Shown: positions 33,705 through 42,805 of the stretch, one piece after another
Layout: each line of letters starts with the position of its first letter
Numbering within the stretch: the stretch's first letter is position 1
Assembly: GCA_039939375.1 (NCBI GenBank)
Contig: JBDVJO010000002.1
Span: 248,001-312,000, forward strand
From: Paracrocinitomix sp039939375
GTDB lineage: Bacteria; Bacteroidota; Bacteroidia; Flavobacteriales_D; Crocinitomicaceae
Direction of reading: 5' to 3'
DNA length: 64,000 bases
The notes under the pieces: generated by a model
What the model was told of the DNA's origin: nothing
Database searches by the model: none
What the model saw: the letters and a program-made list of their open reading frames with translations, nothing else
Program-made: the position numbers and the translations under genes

Positions 33705-34479
33705 AATAATTGCGTCTAAACGCAAAGAAATTGAGGTAAGAAGAAAACAAACTTCAATAGATCAATTAATAAAAATGCCGCTTTTTGATAAAGAGAAATT
33801 ATCTGTTTCGCAAGCAATAAAAGAGGGGTCAGGAATAATTGCCGAGTTTAAAAGATGCTCTCCGTCTGCAGGTAAAATTCTAGATAAAGACTTAGAAACG
33901 GTTCTCGGTTTTTACAATGAAAATAAGGTTTCTGGATATTCTGTGTTAACAGATGAACCTTATTTTGGGGGAAGTTTAATGGATTTACAGAAAGCTGCTG
34001 CCATTGCAAATGGACCTGTTCTCAGAAAGGATTTTATTATTGATGAGTATCAATTGTTTGAAGCAAAGGCAAACGGCGCGGATGCCATTTTGTTAATAGC
34101 AGAAGTAGTGGATGCTTATCATGCAGAATCGCTAACAACTATAGCTCATTCTATTGGTTTAGAGGTTTTAATGGAGTTTCATTCCGCTGAAGAAATCGAA
34201 AAAATAAACGATTCGGTAGATTTAATAGGCGTTAACAATAGAGATTTAAAAAGTCTTGAAACCAGAATAGAAACTTCTGAAAAGTTGATTAAGCAATTGC
34301 CATTTGGCGCATTGAAGATTACCGAGAGCGGGATTCATGAAGTAAATCAACTTAAGTTTTTGTACGATTTGGGCTTTGAGGGTGCTTTAATTGGCGAAGG
34401 AGTTTTAAAGAATGAAGCACTATTGTCAGAATTAACTGAGGCAGCTAATCACATTAAAACGGTGCGTTATGAAAACTAA
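33688..34479 (+). CDS. trpC: Indole-3-glycerol phosphate synthase
   Basis: TrpC closes the indole ring. The 263-residue TIM barrel shows IIAEFKRCSPSAGKI (catalytic Lys near the start of the barrel), SVLTDEPYFGGSL, VLRKDFIIDEYQLFEA, LIGVNNRDLKSLE and ITESGIHEV. It is a single-function enzyme, with trpF as a separate gene. It begins inside the 3' end of trpD and its stop lies inside trpF (11 bp overlap). Confidence 0.97.
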   Translation: MNLLDEIIASKRKEIEVRRKQTSIDQLIKMPLFDKEKLSVSQAIKEGSGIIAEFKRCSPSAGKILDKDLETVLGFYNENKVSGYSVLTDEPYFGGSLMDLQKAAAIANGPVLRKDFIIDEYQLFEAKANGADAILLIAEVVDAYHAESLTTIAHSIGLEVLMEFHSAEEIEKINDSVDLIGVNNRDLKSLETRIETSEKLIKQLPFGALKITESGIHEVNQLKFLYDLGFEGALIGEGVLKNEALLSELTEAANHIKTVRYEN

Positions 34480-35116
34480 AGTTTGCGGTTTAAGAAATGT
34501 AGATAATGTTAATCGCATTGGTCAAATTCCAGTTGATTATGCTGGATTTATTTTCGTTGAAGCTTCACCAAGAAATGTAGATTACAGCCCTGAATTGATG
34601 AAAGCAATGAATAAACTGAATTGTAAAAAAGTAGGTGTATTTGTAAATGCTCCAACTTATTTTATTCGGGCAAAAGCTGAATTGTTTGGACTAAATACCA
34701 TACAACTTCATGGAGATGAAGTAACTTATCAATTAGATGATTTGGCCACTTCTTATGAAGTTATAAAGGCGTTTTCAGTGGATGAGAGTTTTGATTTTAA
34801 TCTGGACAAATATTCATCAGCGTCTTACTTTTTATTTGATACAAAAGGGAAAAAAAGAGGTGGTAACGGTGTGAAGTTCAACTGGGACTTATTGAATAAT
34901 TATAAAGGTGAAACTCCATTCTTTCTTAGCGGTGGAATTGGTCCGGATGATTTGTCAGAGATCCTGAAAATTAATCACCCAATGCTGGCAGGAATAGATG
35001 TGAATTCTGGTTTTGAAATTGAACCTGGACTAAAAGATACTGACCTTTTAACGCAGTTTGTAAATGAGTTAAAGGAAGCAAGTACCGCTAAAATCAACAT
35101 AGATCAAAGAGCATGA
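34469..35116 (+). CDS. trpF: Phosphoribosylanthranilate isomerase
   Basis: TrpF converts phosphoribosylanthranilate to the ribulose form. The 215 residues start with MKTKVCGLRNVDNV, the catalytic-Cys segment of the family. They also hold GFIFVEASPRNV, LNTIQLHGDE, FDTKGKKRGGNGVKFNW with the catalytic Asp, and LSGGIGPDDL. It overlaps trpC by 11 bp and trpB by 4 bp. Confidence 0.96.
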   Translation: MKTKVCGLRNVDNVNRIGQIPVDYAGFIFVEASPRNVDYSPELMKAMNKLNCKKVGVFVNAPTYFIRAKAELFGLNTIQLHGDEVTYQLDDLATSYEVIKAFSVDESFDFNLDKYSSASYFLFDTKGKKRGGNGVKFNWDLLNNYKGETPFFLSGGIGPDDLSEILKINHPMLAGIDVNSGFEIEPGLKDTDLLTQFVNELKEASTAKINIDQRA

Positions 35117-36282
35117 AATACACAATAGATCAAAACGGATATTACGGAGGGTTTGGTGGTGCATTCATTCCAGAATTATTGCATCCGCCTGTTGAAGAGT
35201 TGAAAGAAGCATTTTATGCTATTAAAGAAGATTCAGCTTTTAAAAAAGAATATGTTGAGTTGCTAAAAAACTACGTTGGTAGGCCAACACCTTTATACTT
35301 TGCAAGCAGATTGTCCCAAAAACATAAAGCGAACATCTATCTAAAAAGAGAAGATCTAAATCATACCGGCGCTCATAAGATCAACAATACCATTGGGCAA
35401 ATTTTATTGGCAAAGCGAATGGGTAAAACTGAAATCATTGCTGAAACCGGCGCTGGGCAGCATGGGGTAGCTACTGCTACAGTTTGTGCACTAATGGGAA
35501 TGAATTGCAAGGTATTTATGGGAGAAGTAGACATTGAACGTCAAGCTCCCAATGTGGCGAGAATGAAAATGTTAGGTGCTGAAGTCATTCCGGCTAAATC
35601 TGGAAGTAAAACCTTGAAAGATGCGACAAATGAAGCCATCCGATTTTGGATAAACAACCCTTCAACTTATTATATAATTGGCTCGGTGGTTGGTCCGCAT
35701 CCATATCCAGAAATGGTAGCTTATTTTCAATCGATTATTTCAGAAGAAATGAAAGCACAATTAACTGAAAAGACAGGAAAAGACAAGCCGGATAGTGTCA
35801 TTGCTTGTGTCGGAGGGGGATCAAATGCTGCTGGAGCGTTTTATCATTTTTTAGATCATCCAGAAGTTGAATTAATTATTGCAGAAGCCGCGGGCGAAGG
35901 AGTTGATTCAGGAAAATCAGCTGCTACATCAATTCTCGGAACTAAAGGTGTAATTCATGGATCAAAAAGTCTGCTTATGCAAACCGAAGATGGTCAAATT
36001 GTTGAACCACATTCCATTTCAGCCGGACTTGATTATCCCGGTATCGGCCCATTGCATGCACATTTAATAGAAACCAAACGAGCAAGTGTTTTTGCGATTA
36101 CAGATCAAGAAGCATTAAATGCTGCCTTTAATTTGTCAAAAACAGAAGGAATAATTCCCGCCCTCGAGTCCGCCCACGCCTTTGCCGTATTAGAAAAAAG
36201 AGCATTTGAAAACAAAACGATCGTCATCAACCTTTCCGGTAGAGGTGATAAAGATTTAGCAACTTACATAAATTACCTATGA
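35113..36282 (+). CDS. trpB: Tryptophan synthase beta subunit
   Basis: TrpB joins indole with serine using pyridoxal phosphate. The 389 residues include KREDLNHTGAHKINNTIGQ with the PLP lysine at 89, AETGAGQHGVATATVCAL, and CVGGGSNAAG, which holds the PLP phosphate. Length and motifs are those of the standard TrpB1. It overlaps trpF by 4 bp (ATGA) and trpA by 4 bp, as expected for the alpha2-beta2 complex partners. Confidence 0.98.
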   Translation: MKYTIDQNGYYGGFGGAFIPELLHPPVEELKEAFYAIKEDSAFKKEYVELLKNYVGRPTPLYFASRLSQKHKANIYLKREDLNHTGAHKINNTIGQILLAKRMGKTEIIAETGAGQHGVATATVCALMGMNCKVFMGEVDIERQAPNVARMKMLGAEVIPAKSGSKTLKDATNEAIRFWINNPSTYYIIGSVVGPHPYPEMVAYFQSIISEEMKAQLTEKTGKDKPDSVIACVGGGSNAAGAFYHFLDHPEVELIIAEAAGEGVDSGKSAATSILGTKGVIHGSKSLLMQTEDGQIVEPHSISAGLDYPGIGPLHAHLIETKRASVFAITDQEALNAAFNLSKTEGIIPALESAHAFAVLEKRAFENKTIVINLSGRGDKDLATYINYL

Positions 36283-37037
36283 ATCGCATCAATCAATTAT
36301 TTGAAGAAAAGCCAAACAATATTTGTAGCATTTTTCTGACGGCTGGATTTCCGAATCTGGAAGATACTGTCTCTACCGTACTTGAACTAGAAAAAAATGG
36401 TACTGACTTAGTAGAGATTGGAATGCCGTTTTCTGATCCTTTGGCAGATGGTGAGACGATTCAATCCTCTTCTTTAATCGCTTTAAAAAATGGCATGACC
36501 ATTGACCTTCTTTTTCAACAGGTTGTTTCCATTCGCACTCAATCCCAAATTCCAATTGTTTTAATGGGGTACTTTAATCCGGTTTATAATTATGGATTAG
36601 AAAAATTTCTTCAGAAGTGCGAACTTTCTGGGGTGGATGGTTTGATTATTCCAGATATATCAATTGAGGAGTATGAGTTAAGTTTTAAAGAGGTTTTTGA
36701 AAGATACCAAGTGCCATTGACGTTTTTAACTACTCCAAGAACAGCTCCAGAACGATTAAAAAAGATCATTAAACACAGTACTACATTTATTTATTATGTA
36801 AGTTCAGCATCAACTACTGGCAAAACTGGGGCATTTTCTAACGAGCAAATAAAGCAGTTTGAAAAGATGAAAAATTTAAGCATTGATCTCCCAATTTTAA
36901 TGGGCTTTGGTATCCATGATCATACAACTTTTAAAATAGCTTGCGAATATTTCAATGGCGGGATAATAGGATCAGCTTTTATCAGAGCACTAAAAGAAAA
37001 GGTAGAGATCAAAGAATTCATGGGAAGATTGAACTAA
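36279..37037 (+). CDS. trpA: Tryptophan synthase alpha subunit
   Basis: TrpA cleaves indole-3-glycerol phosphate and passes indole to TrpB. The 252-residue TIM barrel has FLTAGFPNLEDT, the catalytic Glu46 in LVEIGMPFSDPLADG with Asp57, LMGYFNPVYNYG, GLIIPDISIEE and the phosphate-binding GFGIHD. It is the last gene of the operon; the next gene starts 25 bp downstream, so read-through is possible. Confidence 0.97.
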   Translation: MNRINQLFEEKPNNICSIFLTAGFPNLEDTVSTVLELEKNGTDLVEIGMPFSDPLADGETIQSSSLIALKNGMTIDLLFQQVVSIRTQSQIPIVLMGYFNPVYNYGLEKFLQKCELSGVDGLIIPDISIEEYELSFKEVFERYQVPLTFLTTPRTAPERLKKIIKHSTTFIYYVSSASTTGKTGAFSNEQIKQFEKMKNLSIDLPILMGFGIHDHTTFKIACEYFNGGIIGSAFIRALKEKVEIKEFMGRLN

Positions 37038-37062
37038 TAGTTGAATCAAATGTTCTGTCAAT

Positions 37063-37683
37063 ATGAAAGCTATTTTCCTCATCCTATTCAGTTTATCATT
37101 TTCTTGCTTCGGACAAGAACTAAAAGAATTCAATGAGTTTAGGCTAAATACCGATAAAAAACTAATGCTGACTTTAGGCGGTTGGTCGCTTGCGAATATC
37201 GCCGTTAGTTCTGTTGGTTGGGCAACCACAGAAAATGAAGCCAAATACTTTCACCAGATGAATACGATTTGGAGTGGGATAGACTTGGCTTTGGCAATTC
37301 CGGGATTTATCAAAGCAAGAAATACAGATCCGTCTTCGCTTACTTTTGCAGAAACCTGGAAAGCTCAAAACAAAGCAGAAAAAGTGTTTTTATTCAACTC
37401 CGCTTTAGACATTGCCTACATCACCTCAGGGTTCTATCTAAGAGGCATAGCAAATAATGATCCAGCAACTTATCACCAAAACAGAGGGTTTGGAAACGGA
37501 ATAATTCTACAAGGAGGATTTTTATTCTTATTTGATTTGACGGCTTATGCCATCCATTCTAGTCACCGAAAAAATAAATTGGATGGCTTCTTGAATAATG
37601 TAAAACTGTCTGACACAGGAATGGGGTTCAAATATGAATTAGATAACAACAGATTAAACCAGCGTACTTTCAGTCCTTTTTAA
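37063..37683 (+). CDS. Conserved membrane protein
   Basis: A 206-residue protein with an N-terminal hydrophobic signal (MKAIFLILFSLSFSCFGQ) followed by LKEFNEFRLNTDKKLMLTLGGWSLANIAVSS. It has about four membrane segments: 30-52, 70-85, 105-125 (VFLFNSALDIAYITSGFYL) and 145-165 (GIILQGGFLFLFDLTAYAI). I know of similar uncharacterised Bacteroidota proteins but no function. It begins 25 bp after trpA on the same strand, so it may be carried by the trp transcript; no biochemical link is suggested. Confidence 0.7.
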   Translation: MKAIFLILFSLSFSCFGQELKEFNEFRLNTDKKLMLTLGGWSLANIAVSSVGWATTENEAKYFHQMNTIWSGIDLALAIPGFIKARNTDPSSLTFAETWKAQNKAEKVFLFNSALDIAYITSGFYLRGIANNDPATYHQNRGFGNGIILQGGFLFLFDLTAYAIHSSHRKNKLDGFLNNVKLSDTGMGFKYELDNNRLNQRTFSPF

Positions 37684-37734
37684 AATTTATTGAACCTTTT
37701 TGCTGTTCATTTTTATTCATTAAAAAAGAATATT

Positions 37735-39651
37735 ATGAGCGCAAAAAAAACAACATTCAAATTTATATTACTTGGTTTGATGATGCTTCTTTCAACAGGA
37801 GCAATCTCTCAAGTGAGTTTAGGAATCCTTAAAGGGAAAATAACAGATAAGGATAATTCTAACAAGGCAATTGAGTCTGCTAAGATTGTAATCACATCTT
37901 CTGATAAGAAAACGACCTTAAAAGCTGTTAGTTCTAAAAGTGGAGAATACGAAATCAAAGATATTCCTGCAGGAAAATACTATTTTAAAGTAGAGCATAA
38001 GTTTTATGCAGATTTTAGAAGATCAGGAATAGAAATTGTAGCGGGTAAAACAACCACTAGAAATGCTTCTTTAGTGTCTAAAGTTGTTCCAGAACCAGTT
38101 ATAATGGAGGTAGAAGAAAATGAGGTTGACGACATCAGTGTCAGTTATGATGCGAAAAGATCTCGTAAAATGACGGCTTCATACGCCCAAAATAATTCAT
38201 CAATTTCTGGCGGACACTATCATGACCAAACTCCACATAATACTGAAGGTTATGATGTGATTAATGAAAACGTTTTTAAATCCACACAAATTAATCCATT
38301 ATCTACATTTTCGGTGGATGTTGATGCTGCTTCTTATTCTAATGTAAGAAGGTTTTTATTGAATGGGCAAAAACCGACTAAAGGAGCCGTAAGAGTAGAG
38401 GAGATGATCAATTACTTTAATTATGATTACGAAGACCCGAAAGATAATACGCCATTTTCGATTGCAACGGAAGTAGGAGAATGCCCTTGGTCTGATAACA
38501 AATTGGTTCATGTAGGATTGCAAGGCAAAAGAATCGATAAGTCAGATTTGCCACCGAGTAATTTAGTTTTCTTACTTGATGTTTCTGGATCTATGGGAAG
38601 TGCAAACAAATTGCCTTTGCTGAAAAAGTCTTTTTCACTTTTGGTAAACGAATTGTCTGAAAGAGATAAGGTTTCTATTGTTGTATATGCTGGTGCGGCC
38701 GGATTAGTTTTAGAGCCAACTCCAGGTTCTAACGGAACTAAAATAATGGAAGCTTTAAATAAGTTGAATTCGGGTGGATCAACTGCAGGTGGAGCAGGAA
38801 TTGAATTGGCGTACAAAACGGCACAACAAAACTTCATTAAAGGTGGAAATAACAGAGTGATTTTGGCAACTGATGGCGACTTTAATATCGGAATGAGCTC
38901 AAATTCAGCAATGGAAGAATTGATTGTCAAGAAAAGAGAATCAGGAATATTCTTGACTTGTCTTGGTTTTGGAACCGGTAATTATCAAGATTCTAAAATG
39001 GAGATTCTTGCTGATAAAGGAAATGGAAACTATGCCTATATCGATAACTTATTGGAAGCAAAGAAAGTCTTAGTAACTGAGATTGGTGCCACTTTATTAA
39101 CGATTGCGAAAGATGTAAAAATTCAAGTGGAGTTTAATCCTTCTGTGATTGAGTCGTACCGATTAATCGGTTATGAAAATAGACTTTTAAATGATGAAGA
39201 CTTCAATGATGATAAGAAAGATGCTGGTGAAATTGGGGCCGGACATTCTGTAACGGCGCTTTATGAAGTTGTGATGAAAGGTGAAGGGAAATCTAAGGTA
39301 GATGTTGACCCTTTAAAGTATCAAGACAAGAAGAACAAAAGTGAATTTGGAAATGAATTATTAACAGTAAAATTCAGATACAAAGAGCCAGATGAAGATA
39401 CCTCAAAATTGCTTGAAAGAGTAATGGAGAATAAAATTCAATCTGAAAAACAACTTTCTAATGCCTTTAAGTTTTCTGCTGCGGTAGCTGAGTTTGGAAT
39501 GCTTTTAACGGATTCTGAACACAAAGAAAAATCTAGTTTTGATCATGTTTTAGCAATGGCTAAAGCTGGGATGGGAAAAGACAAAAACGGATATCGAGCT
39601 GAATTTATTCGCTTGGTAGATGTTGCCAAAGTGGTTTATGGCGTTAAGTAA
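37735..39651 (+). CDS. VWA domain protein with carboxypeptidase-like N-terminal domain
   Basis: I chose ATG 37735, giving the signal peptide MSAKKTTFKFILLGLMMLLS rather than the 15-residue longer frame. After the signal, residues 35-110 form a CarboxypepD_reg-like domain (LGILKGKITDKDNSNKAIES, YEIKDIPAGKYYFKVEH). A linker follows, then the YfbK-type block FSVDVDAASYSNVRRFL. A von Willebrand A domain has the metal site DVSGSMGS near 281 and ATDGDFNIG, and the C-terminal DUF3520-like part ends near 638. YfbK-type proteins are periplasmic or surface proteins of unknown role that bind partners through the MIDAS site. It is not obviously T9SS cargo. Confidence 0.9.
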   Translation: MSAKKTTFKFILLGLMMLLSTGAISQVSLGILKGKITDKDNSNKAIESAKIVITSSDKKTTLKAVSSKSGEYEIKDIPAGKYYFKVEHKFYADFRRSGIEIVAGKTTTRNASLVSKVVPEPVIMEVEENEVDDISVSYDAKRSRKMTASYAQNNSSISGGHYHDQTPHNTEGYDVINENVFKSTQINPLSTFSVDVDAASYSNVRRFLLNGQKPTKGAVRVEEMINYFNYDYEDPKDNTPFSIATEVGECPWSDNKLVHVGLQGKRIDKSDLPPSNLVFLLDVSGSMGSANKLPLLKKSFSLLVNELSERDKVSIVVYAGAAGLVLEPTPGSNGTKIMEALNKLNSGGSTAGGAGIELAYKTAQQNFIKGGNNRVILATDGDFNIGMSSNSAMEELIVKKRESGIFLTCLGFGTGNYQDSKMEILADKGNGNYAYIDNLLEAKKVLVTEIGATLLTIAKDVKIQVEFNPSVIESYRLIGYENRLLNDEDFNDDKKDAGEIGAGHSVTALYEVVMKGEGKSKVDVDPLKYQDKKNKSEFGNELLTVKFRYKEPDEDTSKLLERVMENKIQSEKQLSNAFKFSAAVAEFGMLLTDSEHKEKSSFDHVLAMAKAGMGKDKNGYRAEFIRLVDVAKVVYGVK

Positions 39652-39670
39652 GTAATTAGCTAATACTGAT

Positions 39671-39719
39671 TCTCAAGTTACGACTGAAGTAACCGTGTAA
39701 CGGAGGTTGTAACTTGGGA
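39671..39719. repeat. Long hairpin between convergent genes
   Basis: TCTCAAGTTAC (39671-39681) pairs with GTAACTTGGGA (39709-39719) with one G-T pair. Inside is a second small stem, CCGT/ACGG. No T-run follows, so it is not a typical terminator; it may still insulate the convergent genes or be a mobile palindrome. Confidence 0.5.
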
Positions 39720-39728
39720 AGAAGTAGC

Positions 39729-40427
39729 TTAATAACCCGCCTGACCAGCACCAAATGCCGCAGTTGGATCAAATTCTTTGATTTCGTAATCAGCTGGAAT
39801 TCTAAATAATGTAGCGTCTTGAGTAGTTTCATCAATTGAAGAAACTTCTTGCGTCACTGTCAACATTGTTCCGTCACCCATATCCATTGATGATTCCATT
39901 TTCAACATAACCCCTTCAGTATCCGGGAAAAATAGTCCGGCAGCAGCTCCACCGTATTCTTCAGGATTAGTAAATGAAAGTTCGGTTGTCAACCAGATGT
40001 ATAAAACAGTGCCTTCTTCAGCATCCACAACTTTATACTTCTTGCACTTGTATCCATATATTTCTTCAATGATTCCTGTATCCGTAATAGTAATGTTGGG
40101 ATCTTTTTCCAAGGTTTGATTATCAGATGTATCTCGATCCATTATATAGGCTGTCTTCTGTAAATCGTTGATGGTATAGGCGATTCTTTCATCTCCATCC
40201 ATCAAAACACTTCCCATTAATGAAGCCATTCCGCCAATCATTTCAAATCTCACATCTTTATCCTTGAAGTAGTAAACACTTTGCTTTTGCAAGTAAAAAT
40301 CATAAGCAGATACATCTGCTCCTTCATAGCTAAAGTCAAAAGTCACTTTGCCTTCAAAATTATCAGATTGCCCAAAGCTGATTAAACAAATAAAAAGCAT
40401 TGAAAATAAAAGCGTTAACTTTTTCAT
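39729..40427 (-). CDS. Secreted DUF4412-like protein
   Basis: I chose ATG 40427, which gives the signal peptide MKKLTLLFSMLFICLISFGQ. The mature protein opens FEGKVTFDFSYEG and continues with VYYFKDKDVRFEMIG, a DUF4412/LolA-like beta layout. It then has DLQKTAYIMDR, YGYKCKKYKVVDAEEGTVLYIWLT, and a C-terminal FRIPADYEIKEFD. These proteins look like periplasmic lipid- or ligand-binding domains of unknown role. It is alone on the minus strand, convergent with the VWA gene. Confidence 0.75.
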   Translation of the reverse strand: MKKLTLLFSMLFICLISFGQSDNFEGKVTFDFSYEGADVSAYDFYLQKQSVYYFKDKDVRFEMIGGMASLMGSVLMDGDERIAYTINDLQKTAYIMDRDTSDNQTLEKDPNITITDTGIIEEIYGYKCKKYKVVDAEEGTVLYIWLTTELSFTNPEEYGGAAAGLFFPDTEGVMLKMESSMDMGDGTMLTVTQEVSSIDETTQDATLFRIPADYEIKEFDPTAAFGAGQAGY

Positions 40428-40494
40428 AGTTGAGATTTGGTGTAAAAATATGAAATTCAAGGTATCAGCCCAAAATTATTTACGTTTTAACATT

Positions 40495-40986
40495 TTATCT
40501 AAACAAACGCCATGCCGTTGAGTGTTGACTTTCTAATTCTAAAAGCTTTCGTTTTTTGTCCAAACCCCAAGCATATCCACGCAAATTTCCATCTGAACCT
40601 ATAACTCGGTGGCACGGAATTAAGATGGTAATCGGGTTGGCGCCGTTTGCTGTTGCAACTGCTCTAATCGCTTTTTTATCTCCAAATGACTCAGATAACT
40701 CAGTGTAGCTGCGCTTTTCTCCAATTGGAATTTCACAAAGTAATTGCCAAATTTTTTCTTGAAATTCTGTTCCCTTTGGTTTTATCGGAACCGAAAAATT
40801 TTTCAGTTTTCCTTCAAAATAAGCTGAAAGTTCTGCTTTTAATAGGATGATCCTTTTGTCATTATTCTCAACGCCAGCAGCAGCATCTGTAAAAACTAAT
40901 TGAGTCAAAAACTCACCCTCAAACTGCGCTTGTAAATTGCCTAACGGGCAAGAAAAAACAGCTTTAATCTTTTCTGTGGATGACAT
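40495..40986 (-). CDS. Methylated-DNA-protein-cysteine methyltransferase
   Basis: A 163-residue O6-methylguanine repair protein of the Ogt/MGMT type. It transfers methyl groups from DNA to its own cysteine. The active segment is ILIPCHRVIGSDG with Cys125. It also has GTEFQEKIWQLLCEIPIGE and the helix-turn-helix part KRSYTELSESFGDKKAIRAV. The short N-terminal domain is usual. It overlaps the SDR gene upstream by 23 bp. Repair of alkylated DNA is the only role I would claim. Confidence 0.95.
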   Translation of the reverse strand: MSSTEKIKAVFSCPLGNLQAQFEGEFLTQLVFTDAAAGVENNDKRIILLKAELSAYFEGKLKNFSVPIKPKGTEFQEKIWQLLCEIPIGEKRSYTELSESFGDKKAIRAVATANGANPITILIPCHRVIGSDGNLRGYAWGLDKKRKLLELESQHSTAWRLFR

Positions 40987-41725
40987 AAGAATTGGCTTGC
41001 GCTAATGAGGTGACCACTAAATCGTTAATACACAAATGTGCCGGTAAAGTCGTTGAATAATAAATCAATTGTGCGATATCTTCCGCCAACATAGGTTGAT
41101 ACCCATTATATGCTGCATCTGCTCGTTCTTTATCTCCGTGAAATCTAACGGTTGAAAACTCGGTGTCAGCTGCTCCGGGAGCGATTTGTGTCACTTTAAT
41201 TCCGTGCGGTAGTAAATCCAAACGCATTCCTTTGGTAATGGCATCTACTGCATGTTTTGAAGCACAATAAACGTTTCCATTAGGATAAACTTCTTTTCCA
41301 GCGGTAGACCCTATATTGATTATATGTCCTTTTTTTCTTTCAATCAAACCAGGAATAACAGCTTTAGACATGTACAAGAGTCCCTTCACGTTGGTGTCAA
41401 TCATCTTGTTCCAATCTTCAGTTGATCCATCTTGAATAGGTTCTAAGCCAGAAGCCAAGCCAGCATTGTTCACGAGAATTCCTATGTTGTCAAAAGGCGC
41501 TTTCAACGACTCTATAGCTGCATTAACTTCCTGCTCTGACCGAACATCAAAACATAACATTTGAACGTTCACTCCGAATTCAACTTCTAAACGTTTTTTT
41601 AATTTCAGCAGACGCTCTTCACGTCTACCGGTGATAATTAAATCGTGACCGTTTTCAGCAAAAAGTTCTGCCGTGGCTTTACCAAATCCTGCTGTTGCTC
41701 CTGTTATGAGTGCAATTTCTTTCAT
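40964..41725 (-). CDS. SDR family oxidoreductase (YdfG-like)
   Basis: A 253-residue short-chain dehydrogenase. The cofactor motif TGATAGFG is at 8-15, NNAG at 86-89, the catalytic Ser near 140 and YCASK at 153-157. The later segment PGAADTEFSTVRFHGD is like YdfG and serine/3-hydroxy acid dehydrogenases, and the start ITGRREERL suggests NADP preference (Arg after the second strand). The substrate is probably a small hydroxy acid. Its last bases overlap the MGMT start. Confidence 0.93.
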   Translation of the reverse strand: MKEIALITGATAGFGKATAELFAENGHDLIITGRREERLLKLKKRLEVEFGVNVQMLCFDVRSEQEVNAAIESLKAPFDNIGILVNNAGLASGLEPIQDGSTEDWNKMIDTNVKGLLYMSKAVIPGLIERKKGHIINIGSTAGKEVYPNGNVYCASKHAVDAITKGMRLDLLPHGIKVTQIAPGAADTEFSTVRFHGDKERADAAYNGYQPMLAEDIAQLIYYSTTLPAHLCINDLVVTSLAQANSYVIHRKD

Positions 41726-41818
41726 GAATCTTTAAATTGGATGACTTGTGGATAAAACTAATGATTTAATCAGCCACATTCTATAGAGAACTATTATTTT
41801 TATCTCAAAATATACCAA

Positions 41819-42595
41819 ATGAGTTCTATACAATTCGAAATAAAAAACGGTGTCGCAATTATTAAGTTAAACAGACCAGCCGTATTCAATAGTTTTAATA
41901 AAGAAATGGCACTAGCCATGCAATCGCGTTTAGATGAATGTGAAGAAAATGATGAGGTAAGAGCAATTTACATCATTGGAGAAGGGAAAGCGTTTTGCGC
42001 AGGTCAAGATTTACAAGAAGTCACTGATCCTAATGGTCCAGAATTAACTTCTATTGTTAAAGATCACTATAATCCGATTATTGAAAGAATTAGGAACATA
42101 GAAAAACCAATTGTTGGAGCAGTTAATGGAGTTGCAGCCGGAGCTGGAGCAAATATTGCCTTGGCTTGCGATATTTGTGTGGCTACAGAGTCGGCAAGTT
42201 TCATTCAAGCTTTCAGTAAAATCGGGTTAATTCCGGATTCTGGTGGAACATTCACTTTGCCTAGATTGGTAGGAATGCAACGTGCAGCAGCTTTAATGAT
42301 GCTTGGAGATAAGGTGGGAGCAAAAGAAGCTGAAGAAATGGGAATGATTTATAAAGCTTTCCAAGCAGATGTTTTTGAGGAAGAATCTTTCAAATTAGCA
42401 TCCAAACTTGCTAAAATGCCAACGAAAGGAATCGGTTTAACGAAAAGGGCATTGAACTTATCAATGATTTCAGATTTAACTACACAGTTAAAAGTAGAGG
42501 AAGAATTGCAAACCATTGCTGGGGGAACACACGATTATAACGAAGGCGTTGCCGCTTTTTTAGAAAAGAGAAAACCAGAGTTCAAAGGGAATTGA
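41819..42595 (+). CDS. Enoyl-CoA hydratase/isomerase (PaaG-like)
   Basis: A 258-residue crotonase-fold enzyme. It shows GVAIIKLNRPAVFNSFN, the oxyanion segment AFCAGQDLQEVTDPN, VNGVAAGAGANIALACDI, and FSKIGLIPDSGGTFTLPRLVG with an Asp at the second acid position, as in PaaG-type isomerases rather than classical hydratases with two Glu. In phenylacetate degradation PaaG isomerises the epoxide ring, but a general beta-oxidation role is equally possible. A 3-hydroxyacyl-CoA dehydrogenase follows 211 bp downstream, after a gene remnant. Confidence 0.9.
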   Translation: MSSIQFEIKNGVAIIKLNRPAVFNSFNKEMALAMQSRLDECEENDEVRAIYIIGEGKAFCAGQDLQEVTDPNGPELTSIVKDHYNPIIERIRNIEKPIVGAVNGVAAGAGANIALACDICVATESASFIQAFSKIGLIPDSGGTFTLPRLVGMQRAAALMMLGDKVGAKEAEEMGMIYKAFQADVFEEESFKLASKLAKMPTKGIGLTKRALNLSMISDLTTQLKVEEELQTIAGGTHDYNEGVAAFLEKRKPEFKGN

Positions 42596-42612
42596 TGTTG
42601 GTTATTAGTTGA

Positions 42613-42729
42613 AAAGATATTGATCAATCTAAATTTGATGAACTGATTAAGACTTATGAACAAACTTTAAAACTGCTAAACGGATACATCAACTTTTTAC
42701 AAAATCAAAAATCTGAATTTAAGAAATAG
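42613..42729 (+). pseudogene. Remnant of a four-helix-bundle-like gene
   Basis: This frame has no start codon and begins just after a stop. It encodes FDELIKTYEQTLKLLNGYI and NFLQNQKSEFKK and ends at TAG 42727-42729. The pattern is like the last helix of four-helix bundle (S23/bAvd-like) proteins that occur as solitary genes in Bacteroidota. It is probably the 3' tail of a gene lost by deletion. An alternative is a short coiled-coil peptide. Confidence 0.35.
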
Positions 42730-42805
42730 GAGTCTTAAGCATTGTTAACATTTAACCATTCAACCAATTTCAAATCAACTATTCAACGAATTACAAAAGA
42801 AAAAA

